From DATGZX01 sp035296965 (GTDB taxonomy: Bacteria; Planctomycetota; Planctomycetia; Gemmatales; Gemmataceae): DNA of 64,000 nucleotides. The stretch spans positions 1 through 64,000 of the forward strand of contig DATGZX010000422.1 in NCBI GenBank assembly GCA_035296965.1, given 5' to 3'. The position numbers and the translations under genes are program-made. A model generated the notes under the pieces. That model was not told where the DNA came from. It saw only the letters and a list, made by a program, of their open reading frames with translations, and ran no database searches. Positions 24,765-33,977 of the stretch are shown piece by piece (position 1 is the first letter of the stretch; every line of letters starts with the position of its first letter).

Positions 24765-25976
24765 ATGGCACCAGCGGAATGCCCGCGCTTTCGTTCCGGT
24801 CTGGTTGCAGTCCCGGATCAGAGCGATCCCCACTATGTCTTCGTCGTAGATCAGTTGCGCATCAGCAGCCGGCCGCAGCGGCTTAGCCTCCTGGAGTTCG
24901 GCTGGCTGCAGATGTTCAACGGGCGGCGCACTCTGCGCGATATCCAGGCGGAAGCCATGCGTCAGGTGAACGGACAACTCCTGCCTTTAGAGCTTTTTGC
25001 CAGGTTGGCGGCCAAGCTCGATGAGGCCTTGCTGCTGGATGGACCGCGCTTGCGCTCGCTCCGGTCCGCTCCGGTCCGCGAGCCGAGTTGCATTGGCTGC
25101 TACGCCGCAGACCCCAACATCCTACGCACTCAGCTAGAGCACTTTTTTACTTGTCCCGAGGGCCCTGGCTTGCCGCGTGCGCTACAACCGGACCGGCGCT
25201 TGTGCGCTGCCTTGATGCCGCACATTGATTATCATCGAGGCGGTATGTCTTTCGCCTGGGGATTCAAGGAGGTGTTCGAGCAGACCGATGCCGCCCTCTT
25301 CGTTATCGTTGGCACGTCGCACTACAGCAGCGAGCGTTTTACATTGACCCGCAAGGACTTCAAGACGCCGCTAGGCGTCGCGCGCACAGACCAGGACTAC
25401 ATTGACCGGTTGGTCGCGCACTACGGTCCCGGCCTGTTCGAGGATGAGCTGGCCCATCTTCCCGAGCATTCGATCGAGCTGGAGGTCGTGTTCCTGCAAT
25501 ACCTCTACGAAAAACACCGGGCGATCCGCATTGTGCCGCTGGTGGTGGGCTCGTTTCAAGATGCAATCAATGGCGGCAGGCCTCCGCGGGATTGCGAGGA
25601 CATTGGCAGGATGATCGAGGCCTTGCGCCGCGCCGAGAAGGAAACGGCGGAGTCGATTTGTTACATCATCAGCGGCGACCTGGCACATCTTGGGCCCAAG
25701 TTCGGCGACAACGAACCGGTCGCGGCACCGCTCCTCCGCAATAGCAGAGACCAGGACCAGGCGATTTTGCGCAAGGCGGAAGCAGCCAACGTCGACGGGT
25801 ACTTTCAAGTGATCGCGGACGAAGGCGACCGGCGCCGCATCTGCGGGCTGCCCCCAACTTACATCGTGCTCGATGCATTCCGGCCTAGCCGAGGCAAGGT
25901 CCTTCACTATGATCAGTACGTTCACCCGCGTGGTTATGAGAGCGTGAGTTTCGCCAGCGTGGCATTTTATCCATGA
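24765..25976 (+). CDS. MEMO-family protein (AmmeMemoRadiSam system protein B) with N-terminal extension
   Basis: A 403-residue protein. The C-terminal about 270 residues are the MEMO1 fold, with putative metal ligands in LMPHIDYHRGG, VGTSHYSS and ISGDLAHLGPKFG, plus FEDELAHLPEHSIELEVVFLQYL. About 130 N-terminal residues precede it (FVVDQLRISSRPQRLSLLEFGWLQMFNG), resembling a small winged-helix or PqqD-like unit. In other genomes MEMO pairs with an AMMECR1 protein and a radical-SAM enzyme; neither is next to it here. Its stop overlaps the alpha/beta hydrolase start (ATGA). The upstream ribosome site is weak. Confidence 0.85.
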   Translation: MAPAECPRFRSGLVAVPDQSDPHYVFVVDQLRISSRPQRLSLLEFGWLQMFNGRRTLRDIQAEAMRQVNGQLLPLELFARLAAKLDEALLLDGPRLRSLRSAPVREPSCIGCYAADPNILRTQLEHFFTCPEGPGLPRALQPDRRLCAALMPHIDYHRGGMSFAWGFKEVFEQTDAALFVIVGTSHYSSERFTLTRKDFKTPLGVARTDQDYIDRLVAHYGPGLFEDELAHLPEHSIELEVVFLQYLYEKHRAIRIVPLVVGSFQDAINGGRPPRDCEDIGRMIEALRRAEKETAESICYIISGDLAHLGPKFGDNEPVAAPLLRNSRDQDQAILRKAEAANVDGYFQVIADEGDRRRICGLPPTYIVLDAFRPSRGKVLHYDQYVHPRGYESVSFASVAFYP

Positions 25977-26881
25977 GCAGTGCGCAAAAGGATTGTCCAG
26001 CCGAGGAAGCGGCGCTTATCGCCGCCAGACCGCTGAACCTGCCCGTCGCCCTTGCGCGGTTTGAGCAGGAGGCTAGCCGGGGCGTCTTTGACACTGGCCG
26101 GTATCGGGCAGCCTACTACACGTGGGGGACTGGCCCGCCGCTTCTGTTCATTCATGGGCTGGGAGACCGGGCGGCGGCGTTCGCGCCGGTCATTTCAATT
26201 CTGGCAGAGCATTTTCGCTGCATCGCATACGATCAGCGGTCTGGTTCCGGCGACGGAGCGAGACTTTCCCGCATTACGCACGCCGACCTTGTGGACGATG
26301 CGTTCGCACTTCTCGATCGTCTCGGCGTAACGCAGAGCTACGTATTGGGATCTTCCTTTGGCTCGACTATCGCGTTGGCCGCCATGCATGCTTGCCCCGA
26401 GCGCATACCACGCGGCATTCTCGCGGGCGGGTTTGCCTGCCGACGGCTTGCCTGGGCCGAAATTCTGCTTGCGCAATTGGGACTTTACTTGCCTGGGCCG
26501 GTGCGGTTCTTGCCACTTTGGCGACTGGTAGGGCAGCATAATTTCGGTCCACAAGCGAAGAATCGGCCTGAATTCCTCCGATACTTTCTGGAAACGACCG
26601 GCACGCCACTCGCGCGCTCCATGGCGCACCGCGCACTTATTCTCCACCAAATCGATTTGCGACCCATCCTGTCCAGCATTCGTCAACCTGTGCTGATGAT
26701 TTGCGGCGAGTGCGATCAGGTTGTGCCGCAGCGGTGCGAAGGACCGCTGCTGGAGGGGTTGCCGAACGTCGGCCGAGTGGAGTTGAGCGGCTGCGGCCAT
26801 TTCGCGCATTACTCGCATCCCGAGGTCATGGCGGAAGTGATTCGCCGATTTCTCACGCCCCCGGCCTGCCCGGCACAATGA
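25973..26881 (+). CDS. Alpha/beta-hydrolase fold protein
   Basis: A 302-residue hydrolase. The oxyanion turn FIHGLGD is near residue 60, the nucleophile elbow is GSSFGS with Ser128, the acid is likely Asp in CGECDQVVP, and the His is in GCGHFAHYSHPE. A cap region lies at about 155-215. Carboxylesterase, haloperoxidase-like and C-C hydrolase members share this plan, so the substrate is open. The four-base ATGA overlap with the MEMO-family gene implies coupled translation. Confidence 0.9.
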   Translation: MSSAQKDCPAEEAALIAARPLNLPVALARFEQEASRGVFDTGRYRAAYYTWGTGPPLLFIHGLGDRAAAFAPVISILAEHFRCIAYDQRSGSGDGARLSRITHADLVDDAFALLDRLGVTQSYVLGSSFGSTIALAAMHACPERIPRGILAGGFACRRLAWAEILLAQLGLYLPGPVRFLPLWRLVGQHNFGPQAKNRPEFLRYFLETTGTPLARSMAHRALILHQIDLRPILSSIRQPVLMICGECDQVVPQRCEGPLLEGLPNVGRVELSGCGHFAHYSHPEVMAEVIRRFLTPPACPAQ

Positions 26882-26919
26882 AGCTGACCTCGAACTTGGA
26901 GCAACGGTCTTGCGAACGC

Positions 26920-27783
26920 TCACCATTCCAATTCTTTAAGCTGCGCTTCGGGCCGGTTGGCCAATTCGTCGGCCAAATGATCGAGGACGCCGTGAATCTC
27001 ACTGACGCGTTCGGGCCGCAGGCCCGGGTCGTGCTCCAAACAGCGATGAATCAAAGTGCATAATTGCGGAGGGGCTTTGGGGTTGTACTCTTGCACTGGG
27101 TTTGGCTTCTTATGAACCGTCCTGAAACCCTTTGGCAGATTGCATTCATCAGCGGCGCTGAGAGGCAAGTGCGATGTCACGAGGCGGTACATGGTGGCGC
27201 CAAAGTTGTAAATGTCGGTGCGCTCATTGACGGTGCCGCTCATGAGCTGCTCGGGAGCCATGTATTCTGGTGTCCCTAGAAAGCGTCCCCGTCGCCGGCC
27301 TTCGATCCGCGCCAGCCCGTAATCAATGATCTTCACCTCGCCCGACCGGCTGAACATGATGTTATTGGGCTTCAGGTCGGCATGGCAGACCGCCTGCCGG
27401 TGCATGTGAACTAGACCCTCAGCCACCTTCACGAACATTTGCACCATACGATGTAGGGGAATGCGCGAAAACGCGTCCAGCACCTTGCCGTCCACGTAAT
27501 CCATCAAAAGATGTACCTCGCGCACTCGAAAGCACCAATCGCGCACCGTCTGCAGTGCGTGAACCTTGATGAAATTGGCATGATCCAGCCGCTGGGCAAC
27601 CCTGAATTCGTTCTGGGCCTGCCGCAGGAATTCCGTGTCCGCAGAATTCTGAATTTCGACCACCTTCAAAGCGTAAGTCTTGCGATCAGCCTGGCGATAG
27701 ATCTGGAGAATCTTGCTGTGCGCCCCGCTGCCGAGGGTATTCAGAACGTCGAACTTGCCGATGGAAGCGATGGCCGTGCGCAT
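26920..27783 (-). CDS. Hanks-type serine/threonine protein kinase (soluble)
   Basis: A 287-residue kinase that is only the catalytic domain, with no transmembrane or sensor segment. The Gly loop is LGSGAHSKI (residues 17-25), the ATP Lys is Lys40 (YALKVV), the catalytic loop is CHADLKPNNIMF (Asp136), the metal loop is DYG (154-156) in place of DFG, and GTPEYMAPEQ follows. Substrates are unknown; it probably acts in the cytosol. It is convergent with the alpha/beta-hydrolase gene. Confidence 0.92.
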   Translation of the reverse strand: MRTAIASIGKFDVLNTLGSGAHSKILQIYRQADRKTYALKVVEIQNSADTEFLRQAQNEFRVAQRLDHANFIKVHALQTVRDWCFRVREVHLLMDYVDGKVLDAFSRIPLHRMVQMFVKVAEGLVHMHRQAVCHADLKPNNIMFSRSGEVKIIDYGLARIEGRRRGRFLGTPEYMAPEQLMSGTVNERTDIYNFGATMYRLVTSHLPLSAADECNLPKGFRTVHKKPNPVQEYNPKAPPQLCTLIHRCLEHDPGLRPERVSEIHGVLDHLADELANRPEAQLKELEW

Positions 27784-28185
27784 GAGTCTCTCGGAGAGGG
27801 ATATCCAGGCATGATAATCGAGAGGGCTGGCCGCCGGAAATATATTCTGCGATTTTTCGCTCGTATCTGGTCAAACATCGGAATAATCGAGGGTTTTGAT
27901 GTGTCTCCTGGAGCCACAAGGTTATCCGGGCGCGAGAAGTGATTCGTGCCCGGGCCTGCCAGCTATTGCTGGCGCTGACCGCCATCGTCGGGAAGCAGTT
28001 CCATCGGCATGCGCGAACGAATGGCGGTCAAAGCTACGCGCCGTGGCGGCAACTGCTCTTGCCGCGTAAACAGATCACCAGGTGCCTGCACAGTAGTTGA
28101 CCATACTTATCACGCAATTTGTCTTGCGAGAAATTCCTGCTCTAAGTGAGGAAACGAATAGGGTGAGCGGATTGCGATAACCGAT
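27784..28185. other. Intergenic region, no gene supported
   Basis: No gene is supported. A perfect small hairpin GCCAGC-TATT-GCTGGC lies at 27958-27973, between the end of the GT2-GT39 gene and the kinase gene. Confidence 0.5.
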
Positions 28186-30639
28186 CTACCGGCCAGCAAT
28201 ATAAGAAGAGGGCGTCTCCGGCCGGGTGCGAACCCAGCCCACTACCACATTGCTCGGCCTGGTACGGGGAATGAACTCCAGGGAAGCCGGCAAGTCGCGA
28301 AGCAGCTCGTCGAGTGCATGTTCGGTCTTGATTACTGCGATCGTGCGCGGGTTAGCACGCAGGTCGGCAATGAGCTTGTGACGTTGGGCCGCAGTATAAA
28401 TGCGGACGTCGTTGCGACCAAGGTAGAATGCCACGGAATCCCATTCCCGGGGATAGGACACGATGGGTACGTCCGCGGCCTGGGAAAGCTCTGCCAATTT
28501 TCGGACGTGGCTCCGCATCGAAAAACGACTGGCGTAGGCGGGCAGCACGGAGTGGAGTGCCCCGACCAGAATTACGAATGTGGTCAAGGAGCACATCGCC
28601 CACGATTTCTGTACGCTGATCCGGCCGCCGTAGAAATAGATGCCTCCTAGGGCGCTGGCTGTCACAGCCACCAGAAGGATGGCAGTGCCTGGTCTCAGAT
28701 TTCCCGTGGCCCATGCCGCGATGCTCCCGCCCAGCGCACAGAAAACTACCAGCAAGGTTGCCCGGAAAGCGAACCGCGCGCGCAAGGCGAAACCAGTCTC
28801 GCCACCCCGGTGCAGCATGAGACCAAGGCTGGTGTGCAGGTACCACCCCAGGGCTAATGCTAGTGGAGGCATCGCAGGCAAGATATACCCGGCCCGCTTG
28901 GACCCCGCAAGCGAATAGAAAAAAAGACACCAGGCAGAGGCGAGCAGAAAGAATCCCAACGAGCTGGGGGGCTGCTTGGCTTCCGGCGCGGAATGGCGGC
29001 TGAGGAATTTGAACAGCCCCGGTAACAACGATGACCAGGGAAGCATGCCCAGGAGTATATCCCCAAGATAGTACCATACCGGCTTCGCGTGATCGAACGG
29101 CGCGAGATAGCGAACCAGGTTTTGCTTCCAGAAGAAGTACGCCAGAAACTCGGGATCGCTGCGCGCTGCGATGAAGAACCAGGGGCACGCCACGCCGATT
29201 GCAGCAGCCAGGAAGACTAGCCACGGGACTATCCGTGCCCTGGCTGCACGCTGATCCAACAGTTGATAGGCAAACGCCGGGACCCCCACCAAAACGATTG
29301 CCACCGGCCCCTTTGCAAGCACGCCCAATCCGCAAGCGAGCGCAGAAAGGATCCACCAATGCCAGCGTAAGGCCCGTCTACGCAGCGCGAGATGAGCAGC
29401 GGCCAGCGCCGCAATCACGCACAGGCACAACAGGCTGTTCATCGTCAGCAGCCGGCCAAGATAAACAAAGCGGCCGGAAAGACAGAGTATGCCCCCGCCC
29501 AGGAACGCTGCCTGCCTGCCCACAACTTGCCTTCCCCAGAAATAAGTGACGAGCACGCAGAGAAACCCTGCCCCGCTCGACACCAAGCGGGCAGACCAGT
29601 CGTGCACCCCAAATGTCTTGTAGCAGCCCATGACGAGCCAATAGAGCAACGGCGGCTTGTCGTAATATGGGAGGCCATGCAGTACCGGCACTTCAAGGTT
29701 TCCAGATTCCAACATTTGCCGAGGTATTTCCGCGTATCTGGATTCCTCCGGCTCCTGCAAAGGGGCGCCCAAATGACTGAAGAAAAGAAGAACCGCCATG
29801 ATCGCGAGAATCATGGAGTGTGCCAATGCGCTGCCGTCGCGGAACATGAGGCCGGCAATGCGATTGAGGATGCCGAGGTCAGTCACCTGCTCGGGTGCAG
29901 GTCCGTTGCCAGCCAATGGATCGTCCGCGCGAAACAAGACTTGCGTCCACCAAAACGGCAGCAGCGTGCGCAGGGTCTTGGGAATGTCCCAGAGAGAGAC
30001 CTTGCTCACTCCGTGAAGACGCGGCCGGTGGCGGACGCCCACCTCCGCAACCTCGTAGCCCAGCATCCAGGCACGGGCGAGCATCTCTGTATTGACGAAG
30101 AAGGCATCCGACTGAGGCATGACATTGGACAAAGCCTCTCTTTGAAAGACTTTGAGCGCACAATCGCAATCCCGGACCCGCGTGCCCAGGAGCGTGCGCA
30201 CCAACGTGTTGTAGCCCCAGGAAAAGAATCGGCGCTGCCACGGGTCCTGACGATCGATTCGATAGCCTGCAACAATCTCCCTGTCGTCGCTCAAGCGAAG
30301 CAAGGAGCCAAGGTCGTCGAGGTGAAACTGGCAATCGGCATCAGTAAACGCTACGCGGTCGAAGCGTGCCGCCTGGAAACCTGTCCGCAAGGTCGCGCCG
30401 TATCCTCGGTTCTGTGAATGCCGCAGCAGGCGTACGTGAGGATTGGAGGAGGAAATCTCAAGGACGCGCTGGGCCGTGCCGTCCTCGCTGCCATCGTCGA
30501 CTACGAGAATCTCATAGTCCAGCGCGATGTGCTGCAGGGCAGCGTTCGCCTCGACGAGTGCCTGTTGAATGCCGGCCGCTTCATTGAATGCGGGGATGAC
30601 CAGCGAGACGGGCCAGTGACTAGCCCCAGAATCATCCAT
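28186..30639 (-). CDS. GT2 (DPM1-like) and GT39/ArnT-like glycosyltransferase fusion
   Basis: An 817-residue two-enzyme chain. Residues about 1-240 are a GT2 polyprenol-phosphate sugar synthase (SLVIPAFNEAAGI, VVDDGSEDG, TDADCQFH, FQREALSNVMPQSDAFFVNTE). After a linker, residues about 275-817 are a multi-helix GT39/ArnT-type transferase (PEESRYAEIPRQM, YYDKPPLLYW, TMNSLL, GPVAIVLVG, GSKRAGYILPAMPPLALA). The natural inference is that the first half makes a polyprenol-P-sugar donor and the second transfers it across the membrane to lipid or protein. The ATG at 30639 follows GAGGAGG; an upstream ATG at 30705 is less likely. Confidence 0.9.
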   Translation of the reverse strand: MDDSGASHWPVSLVIPAFNEAAGIQQALVEANAALQHIALDYEILVVDDGSEDGTAQRVLEISSSNPHVRLLRHSQNRGYGATLRTGFQAARFDRVAFTDADCQFHLDDLGSLLRLSDDREIVAGYRIDRQDPWQRRFFSWGYNTLVRTLLGTRVRDCDCALKVFQREALSNVMPQSDAFFVNTEMLARAWMLGYEVAEVGVRHRPRLHGVSKVSLWDIPKTLRTLLPFWWTQVLFRADDPLAGNGPAPEQVTDLGILNRIAGLMFRDGSALAHSMILAIMAVLLFFSHLGAPLQEPEESRYAEIPRQMLESGNLEVPVLHGLPYYDKPPLLYWLVMGCYKTFGVHDWSARLVSSGAGFLCVLVTYFWGRQVVGRQAAFLGGGILCLSGRFVYLGRLLTMNSLLCLCVIAALAAAHLALRRRALRWHWWILSALACGLGVLAKGPVAIVLVGVPAFAYQLLDQRAARARIVPWLVFLAAAIGVACPWFFIAARSDPEFLAYFFWKQNLVRYLAPFDHAKPVWYYLGDILLGMLPWSSLLPGLFKFLSRHSAPEAKQPPSSLGFFLLASAWCLFFYSLAGSKRAGYILPAMPPLALALGWYLHTSLGLMLHRGGETGFALRARFAFRATLLVVFCALGGSIAAWATGNLRPGTAILLVAVTASALGGIYFYGGRISVQKSWAMCSLTTFVILVGALHSVLPAYASRFSMRSHVRKLAELSQAADVPIVSYPREWDSVAFYLGRNDVRIYTAAQRHKLIADLRANPRTIAVIKTEHALDELLRDLPASLEFIPRTRPSNVVVGWVRTRPETPSSYIAGR

Positions 30640-30786
30640 GGATCTTGCCCTCCTCTGTCCGACCGAGGCCGGAGGGAAGATCCCAGAATGGTACCAGGCT
30701 GTCAAGCCGTGTGGATTAAGGAGGTTGGCAGCGAACTGGCCGACGCAGACAGCTGCGCGGGCACTCAGGACTTACTCGCGATGCGA

Positions 30787-32877
30787 TCACGGCAATACGA
30801 CATCTAGTGAGACTTCGTATGGGCCCAGCTCTGACATCTGGAAGATCTTTGAGCTAAGCCTTTGCCCCTCTTGTGCATCCTTCGCTTTCAGGCATACTTG
30901 CAGCTCTTTCTCTCCGACCAGGGTGGCTTTGACATCCTGCCCGGGCTTGCCGCAAACGGCCGCAATCCTCTGCTGGAGACAAGTTTGCAGGAGGAGTTGT
31001 CCCGGCTTCAGGCGGGGTTCCTCCTTGGCTTTGGGTTCCGGTGCGTCAAAGACTACCGTGCCCGTGGTCACGTAGGAATCGGACCGGCTCGAATCGTGCT
31101 CTTTCGAAGTCATCTCCGCAGAGGCCAGCGCCGCTTGGCGAACGGAGGAATCGATCATTACGATACCGGCTGATATGTGCGGGTTCCCAGGCATCGCAGC
31201 AGAGGCCAAGGCTGCTTGGCGGACCGAGGCATCGACCATCACCACGCCGTTGGTGACATAGGAGTTGGCGGGTGGTGCGGATTTAGGGGATTGAGCTAAT
31301 TTGGGCGCGTTTTGGTAAACTCGCGAGGCTCCTGAGTCACCTGTAGTCCCGCCTGCACTCGTGCCCATGTTCGTTGCCGGGGCCTGACTCCAGTTCTGTG
31401 CCGGCAGCGAGGCAGCTCGTCCCACCGGCTTCGTGGTTTCGCTGGCTGTCGCGGGGCCATTGTTCGAATTGGTCTGCGGCGCAACCTGTCCGAATGTAGC
31501 AGTCGAAGTCTGGAGATTAGTGGAGGCGGCTGGCTGCTGGTTCATAACGAGTGCCGTGGGTTGGTAAGTCACGGGTACTGACGCATAGGGAGATCGCGTG
31601 GTAGTGGCTGCTCTCCAATCCGCTGACAATCCTTGCTGCGCTGGTGTGTTTCTGGTTGTTAGAGGCTGGCTGCTCGAATTTGAATTCTGCGGAATGCCTG
31701 TAGAGATGGAAGAGGAGGAATCGCCACTCGCGATCGATGACGAAAGATTGCTAGTCCCCTGTGAACCAGTGGTCCGAGTCACGGCGATTGGCGCCGTGGG
31801 CAAGGGTGCTGTCCACGTCGGGTCGGGCCGTGTCGAACTGGTTGTCGCCGCTTGTGCAATCGACGTGCTGACAGGAGTGATCCTAGACACAGCCTGGGAG
31901 GGGTTGTCAATTCTTGCTGGTGCGGGAGGTTGATATGCCTTGGCTTGGGGCGGGATCGATTCGGGTGCAGCAGGCGCATCTGCCGGCTTCATCCGGCGCC
32001 ATTTCGTCGGATAATAGGTTCCCGGAGCATTCTTCTTCGCAGCATCGGCTGCGGCGGATGGGTCCTGGTCCGAAGTTGCCGCATGAGCACCGGCTTGGGG
32101 TTGCGGTGTTAGTGCGATGGGCGGGCTGCTGGTTTCCTGATGCGATGCCAGGGTGATTGTTTGGTTCCCTACTGCCCCGACGGCTGGTGGCGAAGCACTG
32201 ATACTTGCTGCGCTGCCTACCTGCCTGGCTGGGACGGATGTTGCTGCCGCCACGCCTGTGCTGCCCGCGACGCGTATCTGGTTGATGATGCAGCTACACC
32301 CTTTGACGCGTCTCAGACGCTGGCTGATTGCGAGCTTGTCTTCGTAAGTCGACACCGCACCTTTGACAAGAATCTGTCCATTCGTCCAAATACTTACGCT
32401 CAAGTCCTTGACACGAAGGGGCAGATCCTCTCCCAATATTGCGACTGCCTCGCGATGAATTTGGTTCGTCGGTTTGCTGACGTGCGGCAGCGACAGCCGG
32501 GCATTGATCCTCAGCTTATCGATCACGCGCATGCCGCTTTCTTCCTGGGCGATGCGTAAGGCCTGCTGTCGATCGGATTCCGTGAGCACTTCGCCGCGGA
32601 TTTCAAGCGCCGTGCCCATCGTCCTTGCTTCCAGGGCATACGGAAAGGTCAGCGGATCAGCGAGCCAGGCCAGCTCAACTTTCGATTCTGCGAGATGCAT
32701 ATCCCCGCCGACCTGCGCGGTCGACGCCGTTTGCTCGGTTTGTTGATAAGCGGGTACTTTCACCGGCGGTAGTAGTCCTGGAGAAGTCTGAGCCATGGCC
32801 AAGGATGTCCCAAGACTCCCAGCTGCAACCAAGGCCCACCGCGCGTGTCGCAATGCTTTGCTGAACTGCTTTTTCAT
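30787..32877 (-). CDS. Secreted BON-domain protein with low-complexity middle
   Basis: A 696-residue exported protein. A signal peptide (LRHARWALVAAGSLGTSLAM, cleavage near AMAQ) precedes two BON-like units at about residues 50-130 and 130-200 (TALEIRGEVLTESDRQQAL; QILVKGAVSTYEDKLAISQRL). A Ser/Thr/Ala/Pro-rich tract (210-530) follows. Near 540-610 a 22-residue module (SYVTNGVVMVDASVRQAALA) occurs twice, plus a shortened third copy. A C-terminal domain of about 70 residues is BON-like. The ATG at 32877 gives the clean signal; the frame is open from 32967. It may bind the envelope; function unknown. Confidence 0.78.
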   Translation of the reverse strand: MKKQFSKALRHARWALVAAGSLGTSLAMAQTSPGLLPPVKVPAYQQTEQTASTAQVGGDMHLAESKVELAWLADPLTFPYALEARTMGTALEIRGEVLTESDRQQALRIAQEESGMRVIDKLRINARLSLPHVSKPTNQIHREAVAILGEDLPLRVKDLSVSIWTNGQILVKGAVSTYEDKLAISQRLRRVKGCSCIINQIRVAGSTGVAAATSVPARQVGSAASISASPPAVGAVGNQTITLASHQETSSPPIALTPQPQAGAHAATSDQDPSAAADAAKKNAPGTYYPTKWRRMKPADAPAAPESIPPQAKAYQPPAPARIDNPSQAVSRITPVSTSIAQAATTSSTRPDPTWTAPLPTAPIAVTRTTGSQGTSNLSSSIASGDSSSSISTGIPQNSNSSSQPLTTRNTPAQQGLSADWRAATTTRSPYASVPVTYQPTALVMNQQPAASTNLQTSTATFGQVAPQTNSNNGPATASETTKPVGRAASLPAQNWSQAPATNMGTSAGGTTGDSGASRVYQNAPKLAQSPKSAPPANSYVTNGVVMVDASVRQAALASAAMPGNPHISAGIVMIDSSVRQAALASAEMTSKEHDSSRSDSYVTTGTVVFDAPEPKAKEEPRLKPGQLLLQTCLQQRIAAVCGKPGQDVKATLVGEKELQVCLKAKDAQEGQRLSSKIFQMSELGPYEVSLDVVLP

Positions 32878-32994
32878 GGCTTCGTCTCTGTAGGGGCCGA
32901 AAAGAACAGAGGACCGAGGGCTGGAGAAGACGGTATCTTCTTGCCTGCCTTCGGTCCTCCTTCGCATGTCTATACCGCGTGGTATGCGCGAGGC

Positions 32995-33558
32995 TTAATA
33001 ACCTGTGAGTTCCTTCGTAGCTGTGTCCTGGGCGGCCTGGTTACCCGTGCACAGGTGCAGGTGGTCCTTGTCGATATAGACGACTTCGACCCGCTGCGAC
33101 TTGCACTGGACCGGGAACGGATAGCCAGACTCAACTGTCTCTGTGTAATAAACCGTGCATTTCCAGTGGCAGTGGTGGAGCTGAGCAGGGCCAATGAGCG
33201 GATAGAAGCGGCAGGGATCGATGCGATCAACTAGCCGTTCTGTGACGATCTGGACGTTGTCGCGGAATTCTTCGTAGAAGTATGGCACACCGCGCTGAAC
33301 GTGCGGCATCGCGCGAAGTACTCGCGATTCGTCGGGTGGATCTTCGCACATAGGAGGCGGGAAGCCCTCGCGAATCGGAGGCAGAATGGTCGTGCGGTGA
33401 TCGTTCTTGTAGCAGTACTTCTCCTCCATGCGCTCCGTGACCCAGGGGGGCACGGGCACGGGCGTGAAGATGCCCATGGAAAAGGGATAACAGCCCGTCG
33501 ATCCCATCAGCGCCAGGACGGCCCCGGCAGACATGATCAAGGTCCGCACCTTACGCAT
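32995..33558 (-). CDS. Putative lipoprotein, Cys-rich
   Basis: A 187-residue protein. MRKVRTLIMSAGAVLALMGS leads to the lipobox STGC, so it is likely lipidated. The mature part contains EKYCYKNDHRTTILPP, PPPMCEDPPDESR and HHCHWKCTVYY, with six Cys after the lipid Cys. No domain is recognised. The ATG at 33558 follows GGAAGGGGAGTGGGG. It lies upstream of the BON-repeat gene with a gap of about 120 bases and could share its transcript. Confidence 0.72.
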   Translation of the reverse strand: MRKVRTLIMSAGAVLALMGSTGCYPFSMGIFTPVPVPPWVTERMEEKYCYKNDHRTTILPPIREGFPPPMCEDPPDESRVLRAMPHVQRGVPYFYEEFRDNVQIVTERLVDRIDPCRFYPLIGPAQLHHCHWKCTVYYTETVESGYPFPVQCKSQRVEVVYIDKDHLHLCTGNQAAQDTATKELTGY

Positions 33559-33977
33559 CCCCCACTCCCCTTCCTGCTGGATGCCCAAAGCCCCAAATCT
33601 GCCCCCGCAGTCCCGGTCCACCGGATTGTCGATGAACCGAGTTTGGCTAGCCTGGCCAGCTCACGCACAGTCTTTGCCCAGGATCGCAGCCGGTTTCGGT
33701 GCTGGTCCGAACCCGGCTTTGCATCTTTCAAAAATATCGGACCATGGACCGTATCGACTTTAGCGGATTAGCCGAAGGAAACAGGAAGATGGGATACAAC
33801 GGAACGATCAACCCTACCGGCTGATGTGCTCGCGGATAAGACGCGTATAGTAGGGGAGCGTGGCAAGGAAGACCTGGAGCCGGGTTCTTGTTCGCTGGGT
33901 GGGACCTCGGGAGGGTGTAATGGCCCGCGCAAGAGCGTAACACCATCAGGATAAACTAATCTCTGGTCAGCGAGCAG
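33559..33977. other. Intergenic region, no gene supported
   Basis: No gene is supported. An imperfect palindrome around ATCGGACCATGGACCGTAT (33737-33755) is the only structure seen; it lies upstream of the lipoprotein gene. Confidence 0.5.

Noticed and set aside
29392..30417. A 341-codon plus-strand frame inside the GT2-GT39 gene
   Set aside because: It is antisense to the real gene and lacks recognisable features.
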